Notes: generated by a model from the sequence alone, not told the origin. DNA of 16,548 nt from G963674505 sp964575975 (GCA_964575975.1 CAZNTU010000115.1:1-16548); one strand, 5' to 3'; counted from the first letter of the stretch, positions 7,748 to 14,477 are shown. Translations and numbers: made by a program.

Positions 7748-7842
7748 AAATTGCCCATTGAATGGCTCGTCTATCGACAGGTTCCACGCGAATCTCGGGA
7801 ACCAGTCGGACCAAGTCGGACTTGTCGGACAAGACGTAAAAA

Positions 7843-7870
7843 GGCGAATTCGCGTCGAATTCTATTTTTT
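7843..7870. terminator. bidirectional intrinsic terminator between convergent genes
   Basis: GAATTCG (7846-7852), a CGT loop and CGAATTC (7856-7862) form a 7-bp perfect stem. On the plus strand it is followed by TATTTTTT (7863-7870), and on the minus strand by GCC and TTTTT. It therefore has terminator form in both directions, serving the kinase/TauE-like operon and the ubiE-like gene. The 3' arm and plus-strand T-tract overlap the last codons and stop of the latter (AAA AAA TAG). Confidence 0.7.
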
Positions 7871-8671
7871 CGTCCCCGTGTGAACCACCGAGATGCCGTT
7901 GGTCTGTCTTTTGTAAACCACGTTCTCGAACCCGATGTTCTCCAACAGTTTGGATAGTTCGTCCGGGAGGGGAAAGGTCCGGATGGATTCGGGAAGGTGG
8001 GTGTATGCCTGTCTCGACCCGGTGATAAGATCCCCCAGCAAGGGCATTATCCGGAAAGAATAAAAGTCGTAGAGCGTTCTGAACACCGGCATGGTCGGCT
8101 TGGAGAACTCCAGGCACATCAGCCTTCCCCCCGGCTTCAGGACGCGATGCATTTCCTCGAAACCGCGCTCCATACGGGTGACATTCCTGATTCCGTAACC
8201 CACCATGGCCGCGTCGAACGAGTCGTCCGGAAAGGAAATGGACTCGGCGTTTCCCAGTACGAAGGAAATCCTGTCCCCGAACTTTTTGACCGAATCTTTT
8301 TTGCGTCCGGCGTCCATCATGGACTTGTTGATGTCGTAGACCACCACCCGGCCGTCCGGCCCCGTCTTCCCGCACGCGAGGACCGCAAGATCCCCGGTGC
8401 CGCCGCACACGTCGATCACATGGTCCCCGGATTTCAACCTGATCGCTCTGACCGCCTCCCGTTTCCAGAGACAATGAATCCCGAACGACAGAAGCGTGTT
8501 CATGAAATCGTACCAGTCGGCCACCGAATTGAAATGCTTGAGCACCCTTTGGGTCTTCTCCTCTTCGGAAACGGCCTCGTAACCGAAAAAAGCCTTTCTC
8601 CGGCCCGTCTTCGGATCGTCGAGCATGTTAACCCTTTTTTTCCCGTCCAACCAGATATTCTCGTTATTCAT
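7862..8671 (-). CDS. ubiE: UbiE/MenG-type demethylmenaquinone methyltransferase
   Basis: A 269-aa methyltransferase of the UbiE/COQ5/MenG family, which C-methylates demethylmenaquinone (or the ubiquinone precursor) with SAM in the last steps of quinone synthesis. Hallmarks: FGYEAVSEEEKTQRV (29-43), FNSVADWYDFMN (47-58), motif I VIDVCGGTGDLA (85-96), NAESISFPDDSFD (141-153), GIRNV (160-164), LEFSKP (187-192), and the diagnostic GDLITGSRQAYTHLPESI (213-230). In an anaerobe the product is most likely menaquinone. I chose ATG 8671 because AAAGGTGA precedes it; a longer frame starting at 8728 lacks such a site. About 28 residues precede the conserved core, slightly longer than usual. The gene stands alone and converges on the TauE-like gene. 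Confidence 0.93.
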   Translation of the reverse strand: MNNENIWLDGKKRVNMLDDPKTGRRKAFFGYEAVSEEEKTQRVLKHFNSVADWYDFMNTLLSFGIHCLWKREAVRAIRLKSGDHVIDVCGGTGDLAVLACGKTGPDGRVVVYDINKSMMDAGRKKDSVKKFGDRISFVLGNAESISFPDDSFDAAMVGYGIRNVTRMERGFEEMHRVLKPGGRLMCLEFSKPTMPVFRTLYDFYSFRIMPLLGDLITGSRQAYTHLPESIRTFPLPDELSKLLENIGFENVVYKRQTNGISVVHTGTKK

Positions 8672-9016
8672 TGAATTCGTCACCTTTGTATTCAATAAAA
8701 TATTTTTACAAAACTCGCTTTCGATCATGAAAAAGAGATTTTTGACCCCATATCGCGAATCGAGTCAAGACTTTTCTGCATTGTCCCAGATTTTTTGCTC
8801 GCCTTTCGATCGGAAGCCGGGAAAAACCAACGTCTGATAGATGCATAGTGGTGTGCTTTTTTATTTTATCCAGTTAAATTTCAGCTTCCAGTATCTACGG
8901 GCACCCGACCTTTTTCCTTTACATATCTCGAATCTTTGGTAAAAATAGACGTCGAATATTTCATCCCGAGGCCGTTTGAGAGACATTTTTTCATTAATTG
9001 GTTCGAGGAGTTTCGA
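8672..9016. other. 345-bp divergent intergenic region (ubiE-like gene / 105-aa gene)
   Basis: No convincing coding sequence or RNA gene was found. The stretch must hold the promoters of both divergent genes. The best plus-strand candidate is TTTACA (8918-8923), 16 bp, TAAAAA (8940-8945), which is only a moderate match and would give a leader of about 65 nt. No comparably good promoter was found for the minus-strand gene. The region is visibly more AT-rich than the genes around it. Confidence 0.35.
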
Positions 9017-9334
9017 ATGATTAGAAACACAGAGGAAGAAAGATTTCAAAAATTTTTGAAAGGGACTTTTTTGATCAAGGGATGGAACGCGAGGGCGAGC
9101 GAAATTTTACAGGCCGTCGCGGCGAAGGAAAGAAACGAAATCAAGGAGATTCTTTCCCGACTAGGGGAAAAGATCGGACGGGAATGGTCCCGGGATTCGG
9201 GCGCAAGAAGAATCGACACGCCCATGCTGCAACAATGGGGAATGGAGCTTCAGAATGCGAAGGAAGCGGGGCCCGGCCCTCTGGCGAGTCGTTTGAGGGA
9301 ACTCGACAGAGAGGTCGACCGCATCCTTTCCTGA
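9017..9334 (+). CDS. hypothetical protein (105 aa), soluble and helical
   Basis: I do not recognise this protein. The start is placed at ATG 9017, preceded by CGAGGAG at 9004-9010; the same frame is open further upstream to a TTG at 8936, but that extension lacks a ribosome-binding site. It has no signal peptide or membrane segment and is rich in charged residues, with likely long amphipathic helices (for instance ASEILQAVAAKERNEIKEIL, 27-46, and the C-terminal SRLRELDREVDRILS). The N-terminal part FQKFLKGTFLIKGW is more hydrophobic. Codon use is like its neighbours. It is a monocistronic plus-strand gene that converges with the lytic transglycosylase. The good ribosome-binding site supports a real gene. 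Confidence 0.65.
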   Translation: MIRNTEEERFQKFLKGTFLIKGWNARASEILQAVAAKERNEIKEILSRLGEKIGREWSRDSGARRIDTPMLQQWGMELQNAKEAGPGPLASRLRELDREVDRILS

Positions 9335-9354
9335 TCGATATTCAAGTATGATTT

Positions 9355-9387
9355 TCGGCCCGCTGCATCGACAAGCGCGCGGGCCGA
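9355..9387. repeat. 9-bp perfect inverted repeat between convergent genes
   Basis: TCGGCCCGC (9355-9363) and GCGGGCCGA (9379-9387) form a GC-rich stem with a 15-nt loop, just after the 105-aa gene and 46 bp from the end of the transglycosylase gene. Neither side carries an immediate T-run (the nearest plus-strand run is CTTTTT around 9415), so it is not a textbook intrinsic terminator, though its position suggests a role in transcript 3' ends. Confidence 0.5.
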
Positions 9388-9432
9388 GCAAGCGCCGGCG
9401 TCTTCCTTTTTCACGTGGCGCTATCCGAGAAC

Positions 9433-10206
9433 CTACGCTTCTTCCACCTTTTCGCTATGTTTGGAATCCCTGCCGTTTTTCCGGTCTAGACCAGCCTGAG
9501 TTTCTTCCTGCTTTTTGTAATGTTCGTAGTAACGCAAAACTTTTCGCACATAGTATTGGGTTGCCTCGTAAGGCGGAATCCCCTTGTATTTCAAAACGGG
9601 GCCCAGTCCGGCGTTATAGGCCGCGAGCGCCAGTTCGATATCGCCGTTCAGCTTTTCGATCAGCTGCTTGAAATATTTCACGCCTCCGCGGATGTTCTGT
9701 TCCGGGTTGAACCTGTTCACGACCCCCAAGGATTCGGCTGTTTCAGGCATCAACTGCATCAGCCCCGCAGCTCCCCTCTCCGATACCGCCCTCGGATCGA
9801 AACCGGATTCGGCCATCACGATAGCCTTGATCAAGGCTGGCTCGATATCGTTTCGCCTAGCTGTTTTGTTAATAATGGGATGATAATCCTTTTCTCCCTT
9901 TTTCCCTTTGAAAACGGGAATTTCAATGACGGGAATTTCGGGGTTCTTTTCGATTATCGGGGGCGCCAACAGTTTATAGGATGGCGGCGAAGGCATGTCC
10001 AAAGCCAGAGCCTCGTTTTCGCCCGGGGATTCTTTTTCCGACGCGAAAAAAATTCCGGCTTGGGCTTGAGCGAACGAAAATTCGAAAGGAAACAACTTTA
10101 CGAAAAAACACATCGAAAAGAAAAACAAGAGTGTTATACAACCGGCCGTCGCGAAATCAGCCGACGGCAACTTGTCGTCTTCCGACCTTTCAGGCAAAAC
10201 CTCCAT
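9433..10206 (-). CDS. SLT-domain lytic transglycosylase, membrane-anchored or secreted
   Basis: A 257-aa protein. An N-terminal cytoplasmic stretch of about 20 residues precedes a hydrophobic helix (21-38); FAQAQA (45-50) could alternatively be a signal-peptidase site. A Pro-rich linker follows (70-100), then the Slt/MltC-type catalytic domain (about 107-230): AIVMAESGFDPRAVSERGAAGLMQLMPETA, split as AIVMAES (catalytic E133) and GAAGLMQLMPETA (145-157), and ALAAYNAG (193-200). Such enzymes cleave the MurNAc-GlcNAc bond of peptidoglycan to form 1,6-anhydro ends in the periplasm. The charged C-terminal tail (233-257) is likely disordered. ATG 10206 has GGAGAG four bases upstream. It has its own near-consensus promoter and a structured leader, suggesting separate regulation from the aldolase gene upstream. 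Confidence 0.92.
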   Translation of the reverse strand: MEVLPERSEDDKLPSADFATAGCITLLFFFSMCFFVKLFPFEFSFAQAQAGIFFASEKESPGENEALALDMPSPPSYKLLAPPIIEKNPEIPVIEIPVFKGKKGEKDYHPIINKTARRNDIEPALIKAIVMAESGFDPRAVSERGAAGLMQLMPETAESLGVVNRFNPEQNIRGGVKYFKQLIEKLNGDIELALAAYNAGLGPVLKYKGIPPYEATQYYVRKVLRYYEHYKKQEETQAGLDRKNGRDSKHSEKVEEA

Positions 10207-10338
10207 GATACTCTCCGTAGTTCGTTTACGGGTTTAAATTGTTATTCACCCCGATAAACCACTACAGCAATCCATCGCGAGCCCACGCCAGAGAGCAAGC
10301 CCGGAGCAACTACAATCCGGGGTGACTTCAAAAAACGA
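10207..10338 (-). promoter_or_regulatory. structured 5' leader of the transglycosylase mRNA (candidate cis-regulatory RNA)
   Basis: From the predicted start near 10338 the leader is about 130 nt. It contains an 8-bp closing helix (arms 10318-10325 and 10246-10253, TCACCCCG with CGGGGTGA) enclosing 64 nt. Inside is a 6-bp hairpin (10316-10321 with 10300-10305) that shares four bases with the closing helix, so the two exclude each other. A segment CTCTCTG (10289-10295) can pair with the CGGAGAG that forms the ribosome-binding site (10211-10217). No known riboswitch consensus was recognised. All pairings are by eye. Confidence 0.4.
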
Positions 10339-10479
10339 GTTTTGAATATAGTTCCGCCAAGCCGATTTGTCAAATCCATTTGAAACTCATCGTTGAAGGT
10401 CGTTGACAATGGGGAAAAATCGGATTTCGGAAAATCAGGCGTCGGTACAGCAATGATGCGACGAATGTTGGTTTATCGG
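10251..10479. repeat. long-range 11-bp inverted repeat in the aldolase-transglycosylase gap
   Basis: CCGATAAACCA at 10251-10261 and its exact complement TGGTTTATCGG at 10469-10479 flank 207 bp containing the transglycosylase promoter and most of its leader. Next to them on the minus strand is a 9-bp direct repeat, ATTGCTGTA. The remainder of this 319-bp gap (10207-10525) holds the promoter and leader listed separately; no coding sequence was seen. Confidence 0.45.
10345..10373 (-). promoter_or_regulatory. near-consensus sigma70 promoter for the lytic transglycosylase
   Basis: Minus-strand TTGACA (10368-10373), exactly 17 bp, then TATATT (10345-10350): 6/6 and 5/6 matches with ideal spacing. 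A 7-bp inverted repeat TTCAAAA/TTTTGAA (10327-10333 and 10340-10346) overlaps the -10 edge and the start site and could be an operator. The promoter lies between the aldolase stop and the transglycosylase, so the latter need not depend on readthrough. Confidence 0.7.
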
Positions 10480-10525
10480 AGATACGGTTCCCTTACCGTT
10501 TTCGAGAACCGATTTTGACAGCTCG

Positions 10526-11533
10526 TCAGGCCTGCGATTCCATGTCGCTTGCATATTCGCCCGATCGTGCCAGTCCGTTGCATTTGGCCCGGTGCAGAAA
10601 GGCTTTCTGCGCCGCCTCCTTGTTCGCGGGATCGCCTTTCCAAGCTTTCAACGGCGCCTCCTGCAACGCCCGCCCGTAAGAGAAACCGATCTCCCACGGC
10701 AAGTTTTCGTCCAGTTTGTTCATGGCATTGAGATGCTCGGTGGCGGCCACGGCCGACTGGCCTCCCGAAAGGAAAACCGCGCCGGGAAGCGCGGGCGGAA
10801 CAACCCGCTTGAAACATTGGATTGTCATCTTCGCCACGGTTTGCACTTCGGCCTGCTCGGAACATTCCAAACCGCTGATCACCATGTTCGGCTTCAAAAG
10901 CATTTCCTCCAAAATCACGCCTTGCTTGTGCAATTCGAAGAATACCCTCGCAAGGGTATCGAAAGTGACTTTGAAGCATCTTTCGATGGTGTGGTCGCCG
11001 TTCATGAGGACCTCTGGCTCGACGACGGGAACTAAACCGGCGCTTTGGGAGACGGCCGCGTAACGGGCCAGAACGTGCGCGTTGGCATCGATGCACAACG
11101 GGGTGGGAATGCCGTGGCCAATGGTTATCACCGACCGAAATTTCGCGAAACGAGCGCCCAGCTCATAATATTCGTCCATGCGCTCCTTAAGACCGTCAAG
11201 TCCTTGAGACACCTTTTCCCCCTTCGTGCCGGGCAAAACGGCAAGTCCCTTGTCGACCTTGATTCCTGGCACCACGCCCTTTTCCCGAAGAAGGTCCGGA
11301 AACGGCTGACCATCGCTGGATTTGCTTCGCAACGTTTCGTCGAACAGGATGACGCCGCTGATGTATTTTTCCATTCCCTCTGTCGTAAACAGCAACTCTC
11401 GGTAAGCGTTGCGGTTTTCCTCGGTCGATTCCACGTTTATGGAATCGAATCTTTTCTTGATCGTCGGCAGGCTTTCATCCGCCGCCAACAATCCTTTACC
11501 CTTGGCGACAATCGCCTTGGCTGTTTTTTCCAT
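10526..11533 (-). CDS. class I fructose-bisphosphate aldolase
   Basis: A 335-aa enzyme of the Schiff-base (class I, eukaryote-like) aldolase family, cleaving fructose-1,6-bisphosphate to DHAP and glyceraldehyde-3-phosphate in glycolysis and condensing them in gluconeogenesis. Visible signatures: GKGLLAADES (12-21), LFDETLR (63-69), FAKFRSVI (129-136), VVEPEVL (170-176), the Schiff-base lysine K214 in LLKPNMV, and FLSGGQS (254-260). The C-terminus lacks the final tyrosine of vertebrate enzymes, as in many bacterial members, and length is slightly below the about 360 residues of muscle aldolase because the N-terminus is short. ATG 11533 has a GAGGA site about eight bases upstream. It is expressed from its own promoter; the transglycosylase gene downstream has another. 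Confidence 0.94.
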   Translation of the reverse strand: MEKTAKAIVAKGKGLLAADESLPTIKKRFDSINVESTEENRNAYRELLFTTEGMEKYISGVILFDETLRSKSSDGQPFPDLLREKGVVPGIKVDKGLAVLPGTKGEKVSQGLDGLKERMDEYYELGARFAKFRSVITIGHGIPTPLCIDANAHVLARYAAVSQSAGLVPVVEPEVLMNGDHTIERCFKVTFDTLARVFFELHKQGVILEEMLLKPNMVISGLECSEQAEVQTVAKMTIQCFKRVVPPALPGAVFLSGGQSAVAATEHLNAMNKLDENLPWEIGFSYGRALQEAPLKAWKGDPANKEAAQKAFLHRAKCNGLARSGEYASDMESQA

Positions 11534-11633
11534 ACGGAAATCCTCGCAATCCTTGCTTTAAATTTTACGACTAAAAAGATAAGCGGCCAAAACCTTCGAC
11601 AATTATCCTGCGTTCGTTGCTGTTAGGAAATTC

Positions 11634-11663
11634 AGCATACAAGTGCTCGAAACACATTGTCAA
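11634..11663 (-). promoter_or_regulatory. sigma70-type promoter for the aldolase gene
   Basis: Minus-strand TTGACA (11658-11663), an 18-bp spacer and TATGCT (11634-11639). The predicted start near 11627 gives a leader of about 94 nt before ATG 11533. The -35 is perfect and the -10 matches in 4 of 6 positions. Confidence 0.55.
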
Positions 11664-11722
11664 GAACCGCATATCGGCGGCGTACCCGCGCATGCGCCAA
11701 TCCGCCCTTCTTTTCGCTTTGG

Positions 11723-11742
11723 AATCGGCATTTATGCCGATT
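11723..11742. repeat. 9-bp perfect inverted repeat, 2-nt loop
   Basis: AATCGGCAT (11723-11731), TT, ATGCCGATT (11734-11742), a near-continuous 20-bp dyad followed by TAAATATT. It lies upstream of both divergent promoters. Its symmetry resembles a dimeric repressor or activator site more than a terminator, because the centre is too short for a stable RNA loop without losing pairs. Confidence 0.6.
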
Positions 11743-11762
11743 TAAATATTGATCCTATCGCT

Positions 11763-11791
11763 GATTTTTCAGGGCCGTTCCCTGAAAAATC
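11763..11791. repeat. 12-bp perfect inverted repeat, 5-nt loop
   Basis: GATTTTTCAGGG (11763-11774), loop CCGTT, CCCTGAAAAATC (11780-11791). It is the longest perfect local hairpin I found in the window. The T-rich half is the 5' arm on both strands and no T-run follows, so it does not fit an intrinsic terminator. It lies 20 bp from the previous dyad. Confidence 0.65.
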
Positions 11792-11901
11792 GATTCCTTT
11801 ATCCTGAGTTCTCGCTCGTCTCCTCCCCTATTCCCGGAAAATTTTCCGACACGACATAGAAATGCTCGATGCATATGCCCGATTCTATTGCTTCAAACTG
11901 T

Positions 11902-11931
11902 TTGACTCGAGCCGGGATCCGAGATTAAAAT
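11902..11931 (+). promoter_or_regulatory. sigma70-type promoter for the Fe-S protein gene
   Basis: TTGACT (11902-11907), 18-bp spacer, TAAAAT (11926-11931), each one base from consensus. The start would be near 11938, giving a leader of about 66 nt before ATG 12005. Confidence 0.55.
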
Positions 11932-12004
11932 ATCGAGTTGCGCGACGTTTCATGTATTTATCGGACAAAACACCGATTTTTCAAATCCTAAAGAAACAAA
12001 CCCG

Positions 12005-13273
12005 ATGGAAAAATCTAAAACCAAGTCCCCTTTAGCCTTGCTGGGCGCTTTGCCCCTGTTGCTGTTCCACTCGGAAACGGCCGGAGCGGTCAGATCGAGC
12101 CGGAAACTCTCCGGAAAAGGCAAATTCTCGCCGCCAAACCGAAATCGCGGTTTTTTTGAAACGACGAATCGGGCTGTTTCGTCCCACATTCGGCGGATCG
12201 AATCCGCGTGCAAAAAATGCGGCCTATGTTCGGCGGAATGCGGTTTTTTGCAAAAATACGGACAACCGGGGGAAATAGTTCGACAATACGATTTTTCAAA
12301 ACCGGGACAGAGAAAGATAGCGTTCGAGTGCAATCTTTGCGGTCTTTGCAGTGCAGTTTGCCCCCAGAATTTGAACATGGCGGATTTTCTCCTCGATATA
12401 AGACGACAGGCCATTGTCGCCGGGGATATCGATTTGTTCGATTATGCTTCCATATTGAACTACGAGAAACTGGGTTCCTCGGCCCTTTTTTCCTATTACG
12501 GACTGCCGGAAGGTTGCGACGCCGTTTATTTTCCCGGCTGCGCCTTTTCCGGGACCCGGCCGGAAACCGCATGGAGAACGTTCGAATACCTCCGAAAACG
12601 CCTCCCCCGTCTCGGAGTCGCTATGGACTGCTGCGGAAAACCCTCACACGATCTCGGAATACAAAACCGATTCGAGTCCATATTCGGAAAAATCGTCCGT
12701 CGTCTCCAAATCGCAGGCGTCAAACGAATCATAGTCAATTGCCCCAGCTGCCATCAAACGTTCAAGCATTACGCGACATCCTTTTCCGTGGAAACCGTCT
12801 ACGAACTGATCGAAAAAAGCGCCAAGAGAGAGACCGTCAAAAAATCCGAGGTGGTGACCATCCACGACCCCTGCCCCATGAGGATGGAAAACGGCGTACA
12901 AGAATCCATCCGAGAGATCGTTTCCCGAATGGGTTTCTCCGCGGACGAAATGCCCCATGCCCGGAACCGCGCTCTTTGCTGCGGCGAGGGCGCCAGTGTC
13001 GGATTAGTCCAGCCCGGCTTGACGGAAAAATGGCGATCGGCAAGGAAAAAGGAATGCGACGGCAAAAAGATTGTCACATATTGCGCCGCCTGCGCCGAAA
13101 CCCTGAATCGCAAAGCTCCGACATATCATATTCTGGATCTTCTCTTCGCTCCCGAAGACCTTCGCGAGAGGGCCAGTAAAACCTCCGCGCCCCCTTTCAC
13201 ATATGTCGAACGCTTGAAACTCAAGCATCGGTTCATGAAAGAATTCAAGTCGTTCCCGAAAAGCCTCCGGTAA
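12005..13273 (+). CDS. Fe-S oxidoreductase subunit with two 4Fe-4S motifs and two CCG domains (HdrD/GlpC/DsrK-like)
   Basis: A 422-aa protein. Two ferredoxin-like motifs come first: C69-x2-C72-x2-C75-x3-C79 and C109-x2-C112-x2-C115-x3-C119-P. Two CCG (cysteine-rich) domains follow: C179 with C209-C210 and C246-x2-C249, then C290 with C325-C326 and C360-x2-C363. This is the layout of HdrD, GlpC and DsrK, in which CCG domains hold noncubane clusters that handle disulfides or transfer electrons. No haem-binding membrane partner or flavoprotein gene is adjacent, so its redox partner is unknown. The first 55 residues are not part of the conserved core and include a hydrophobic patch (10-21); the ribosome-binding site before ATG 12005 is weak, so the true start may lie further in. 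Family level is certain, substrate is not. Confidence 0.88.
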   Translation: MEKSKTKSPLALLGALPLLLFHSETAGAVRSSRKLSGKGKFSPPNRNRGFFETTNRAVSSHIRRIESACKKCGLCSAECGFLQKYGQPGEIVRQYDFSKPGQRKIAFECNLCGLCSAVCPQNLNMADFLLDIRRQAIVAGDIDLFDYASILNYEKLGSSALFSYYGLPEGCDAVYFPGCAFSGTRPETAWRTFEYLRKRLPRLGVAMDCCGKPSHDLGIQNRFESIFGKIVRRLQIAGVKRIIVNCPSCHQTFKHYATSFSVETVYELIEKSAKRETVKKSEVVTIHDPCPMRMENGVQESIREIVSRMGFSADEMPHARNRALCCGEGASVGLVQPGLTEKWRSARKKECDGKKIVTYCAACAETLNRKAPTYHILDLLFAPEDLRERASKTSAPPFTYVERLKLKHRFMKEFKSFPKSLR

Positions 13274-13333
13274 ACGCTACCGAAAACTCACCCAAGCTGG
13301 CGACTTTCGACGGGCATCTTTTTCGGATAGCTA

Positions 13334-13362
13334 TTGAGATGACGCTCGAAAAGGTGTATTAG
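13334..13362 (+). promoter_or_regulatory. possible promoter for the saccharopine-dehydrogenase-like gene cluster
   Basis: TTGAGA (13334-13339), 17 bp, TATTAG (13357-13362). The match is 5/6 and 4/6 with good spacing, and it lies in the 142-bp gap after the Fe-S gene. Readthrough from that gene is the alternative, as no terminator is evident. Confidence 0.4.
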
Positions 13363-13415
13363 TCGGATTTTGCATTTTATCCCGGAAAAATCCAAAAGAA
13401 GGGAATTTGGATATC

Positions 13416-14477
13416 GTGGCTGAAAAAAACTGGATGATTTACGGCTGTTACGGGTACACGGGAAGCCTCGTCGCAGAAGAGGCCGTTGCGAGGGGGCTTC
13501 GGCCCGTTTTGGCCGGAAGAAACCGAGGCAAGGTCGAGGAAATGGCGAAGCGGTTCGGACTGGAATCTCGATGCTTTCAGACGGATTCCCCCGAGACTGC
13601 GGTTTCCGGCTTGAAAGGCATATCGGTCCTGTTGAACTGCGCCGGTCCGTTCGCGGTCACCGGCCCGCCGATGGCAAGGTCATGCATGAAGGTTGGAAGC
13701 CATTACCTGGATATTACCGGGGAGATCGAAGTTCTGGAACATCTTCACGGAATGGACGAGTTGGCGAAAAGGTCCGGCGTCGTACTCTGCCCGGGGGTGG
13801 GATTCGACGTGATCCCCACGGATTGCCTGGCCGCCGCGTTGAAAGAGGTCGTGCCGGACGCCCGATACCTGGCGCTGGCTTTCGAGTCGAAAAGTTCCTT
13901 GAGCCCGGGCACGGCCGTGACAGTCCTGGAAGGACTCCAGCGCAACGGAAAGGTTAGAAGGAGAAAGGTGATCGAAACCGTCCCCTTGGCGCACAAGACG
14001 AGAAGAATCGATTTCGGCGAGGGAACGAAAACGGCCGTGACGATTCCTTGGGGCGACGTATCCACCGCGTTCCACACGACTGGAATTCCCGAAATCGAAG
14101 TCTACGCGCCCGTCCCGGCAGAGGCGGTGAAATGGATAAAGATCCTGCGCTTTTTCAGACCGCTCGTTTTCCTGGCGCCGGTCCGGAAAGGCCTTGAGAC
14201 CTTGATCCGCGCCCGCGTCAAGGGACCGTCCGTCTCCGAGCGAAAAAACGCACGGGTAAATCTCTGGGCAAAGGCCATAGGCCCGGACGGTCGCTCACGT
14301 ACCGCCTTTTTGAAAACAGCCAACGGATACGACGTCACCATACACGGCTCTTTGGGCGTCGTCGAAAAACTGTTGAAAATTTCGGCGCCGCCGGGAGTCT
14401 ACACGCCGTCCCGCCTGATGGGGACCCGTTACGTTTGCGAACTGCCCGGTTCCGGGCCGATACGGATCGATTCTTGA
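13416..14477 (+). CDS. saccharopine dehydrogenase-like NAD(P)-binding protein
   Basis: A 353-aa protein of the saccharopine-dehydrogenase / trans-acting enoyl reductase-like group. The N-terminal Rossmann motif IYGCYGYTG (8-16, GxxGxxG) is followed by a strand ending PVLAGRN, typical of an NADP-binding turn. Then come LLNCAGPFAVTG, YLDITGEIEVL and CPGVGFDVIPTDCLAA, all common in the 'saccharopine dehydrogenase NADP-binding domain' family. True lysine metabolism is unlikely; relatives act in lipid or polyketide reduction or are uncharacterised. The start is ambiguous: GTG 13416 has AGAAGGGA 11 bases upstream; an in-frame TTG at 13407 is too close to that site, and ATG 13434 would cut into the first strand. 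The deacetylase-like gene begins 60 bp downstream on the same strand. Confidence 0.85.
   Translation: MAEKNWMIYGCYGYTGSLVAEEAVARGLRPVLAGRNRGKVEEMAKRFGLESRCFQTDSPETAVSGLKGISVLLNCAGPFAVTGPPMARSCMKVGSHYLDITGEIEVLEHLHGMDELAKRSGVVLCPGVGFDVIPTDCLAAALKEVVPDARYLALAFESKSSLSPGTAVTVLEGLQRNGKVRRRKVIETVPLAHKTRRIDFGEGTKTAVTIPWGDVSTAFHTTGIPEIEVYAPVPAEAVKWIKILRFFRPLVFLAPVRKGLETLIRARVKGPSVSERKNARVNLWAKAIGPDGRSRTAFLKTANGYDVTIHGSLGVVEKLLKISAPPGVYTPSRLMGTRYVCELPGSGPIRIDS

Larger units (their letters stand above)
11534..12004. other. 471-bp divergent intergenic region (aldolase / Fe-S protein)
   Basis: No credible coding sequence on either strand. It contains outward-facing promoters for both flanking genes and, between them, two perfect hairpins (listed separately) plus a GCGCATGCGC palindrome at about 11688-11697. 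The base composition alternates between AT-rich and GC-rich patches. The length and secondary-structure density are unusual for this otherwise compact window. Confidence 0.6.

Noticed and set aside
7801..7835. GTCGGAC repeats as a CRISPR or satellite array
   Set aside because: Units are 7 bp with 2-3 bp spacers and only three copies; no spacer structure or cas gene.
8672..8728. 19-residue N-terminal extension of the UbiE-like protein
   Set aside because: Without a ribosome-binding site and with non-conserved residues; ATG 8671 has AAAGGTGA upstream.
8936..9016. TTG start giving a 132-aa version of the small plus-strand gene
   Set aside because: TTG has no ribosome-binding site and overlaps the likely promoter; ATG 9017 follows CGAGGAG.
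10480..10525. ACGGT/ACCGT hairpin after the aldolase stop as a terminator
   Set aside because: The stem is only 5 bp and lacks a T-run on the minus strand, so it is not supported for the aldolase transcript.
11763..11791. 12-bp hairpin as an intrinsic terminator
   Set aside because: No T-run follows on either strand, and no gene ends near it: both neighbours are transcribed away from it.
12208..13179. 323-codon plus-strand frame inside the Fe-S protein gene
   Set aside because: Out-of-frame shadow, Arg/Pro-rich; the overlapping frame has all expected cysteine motifs.
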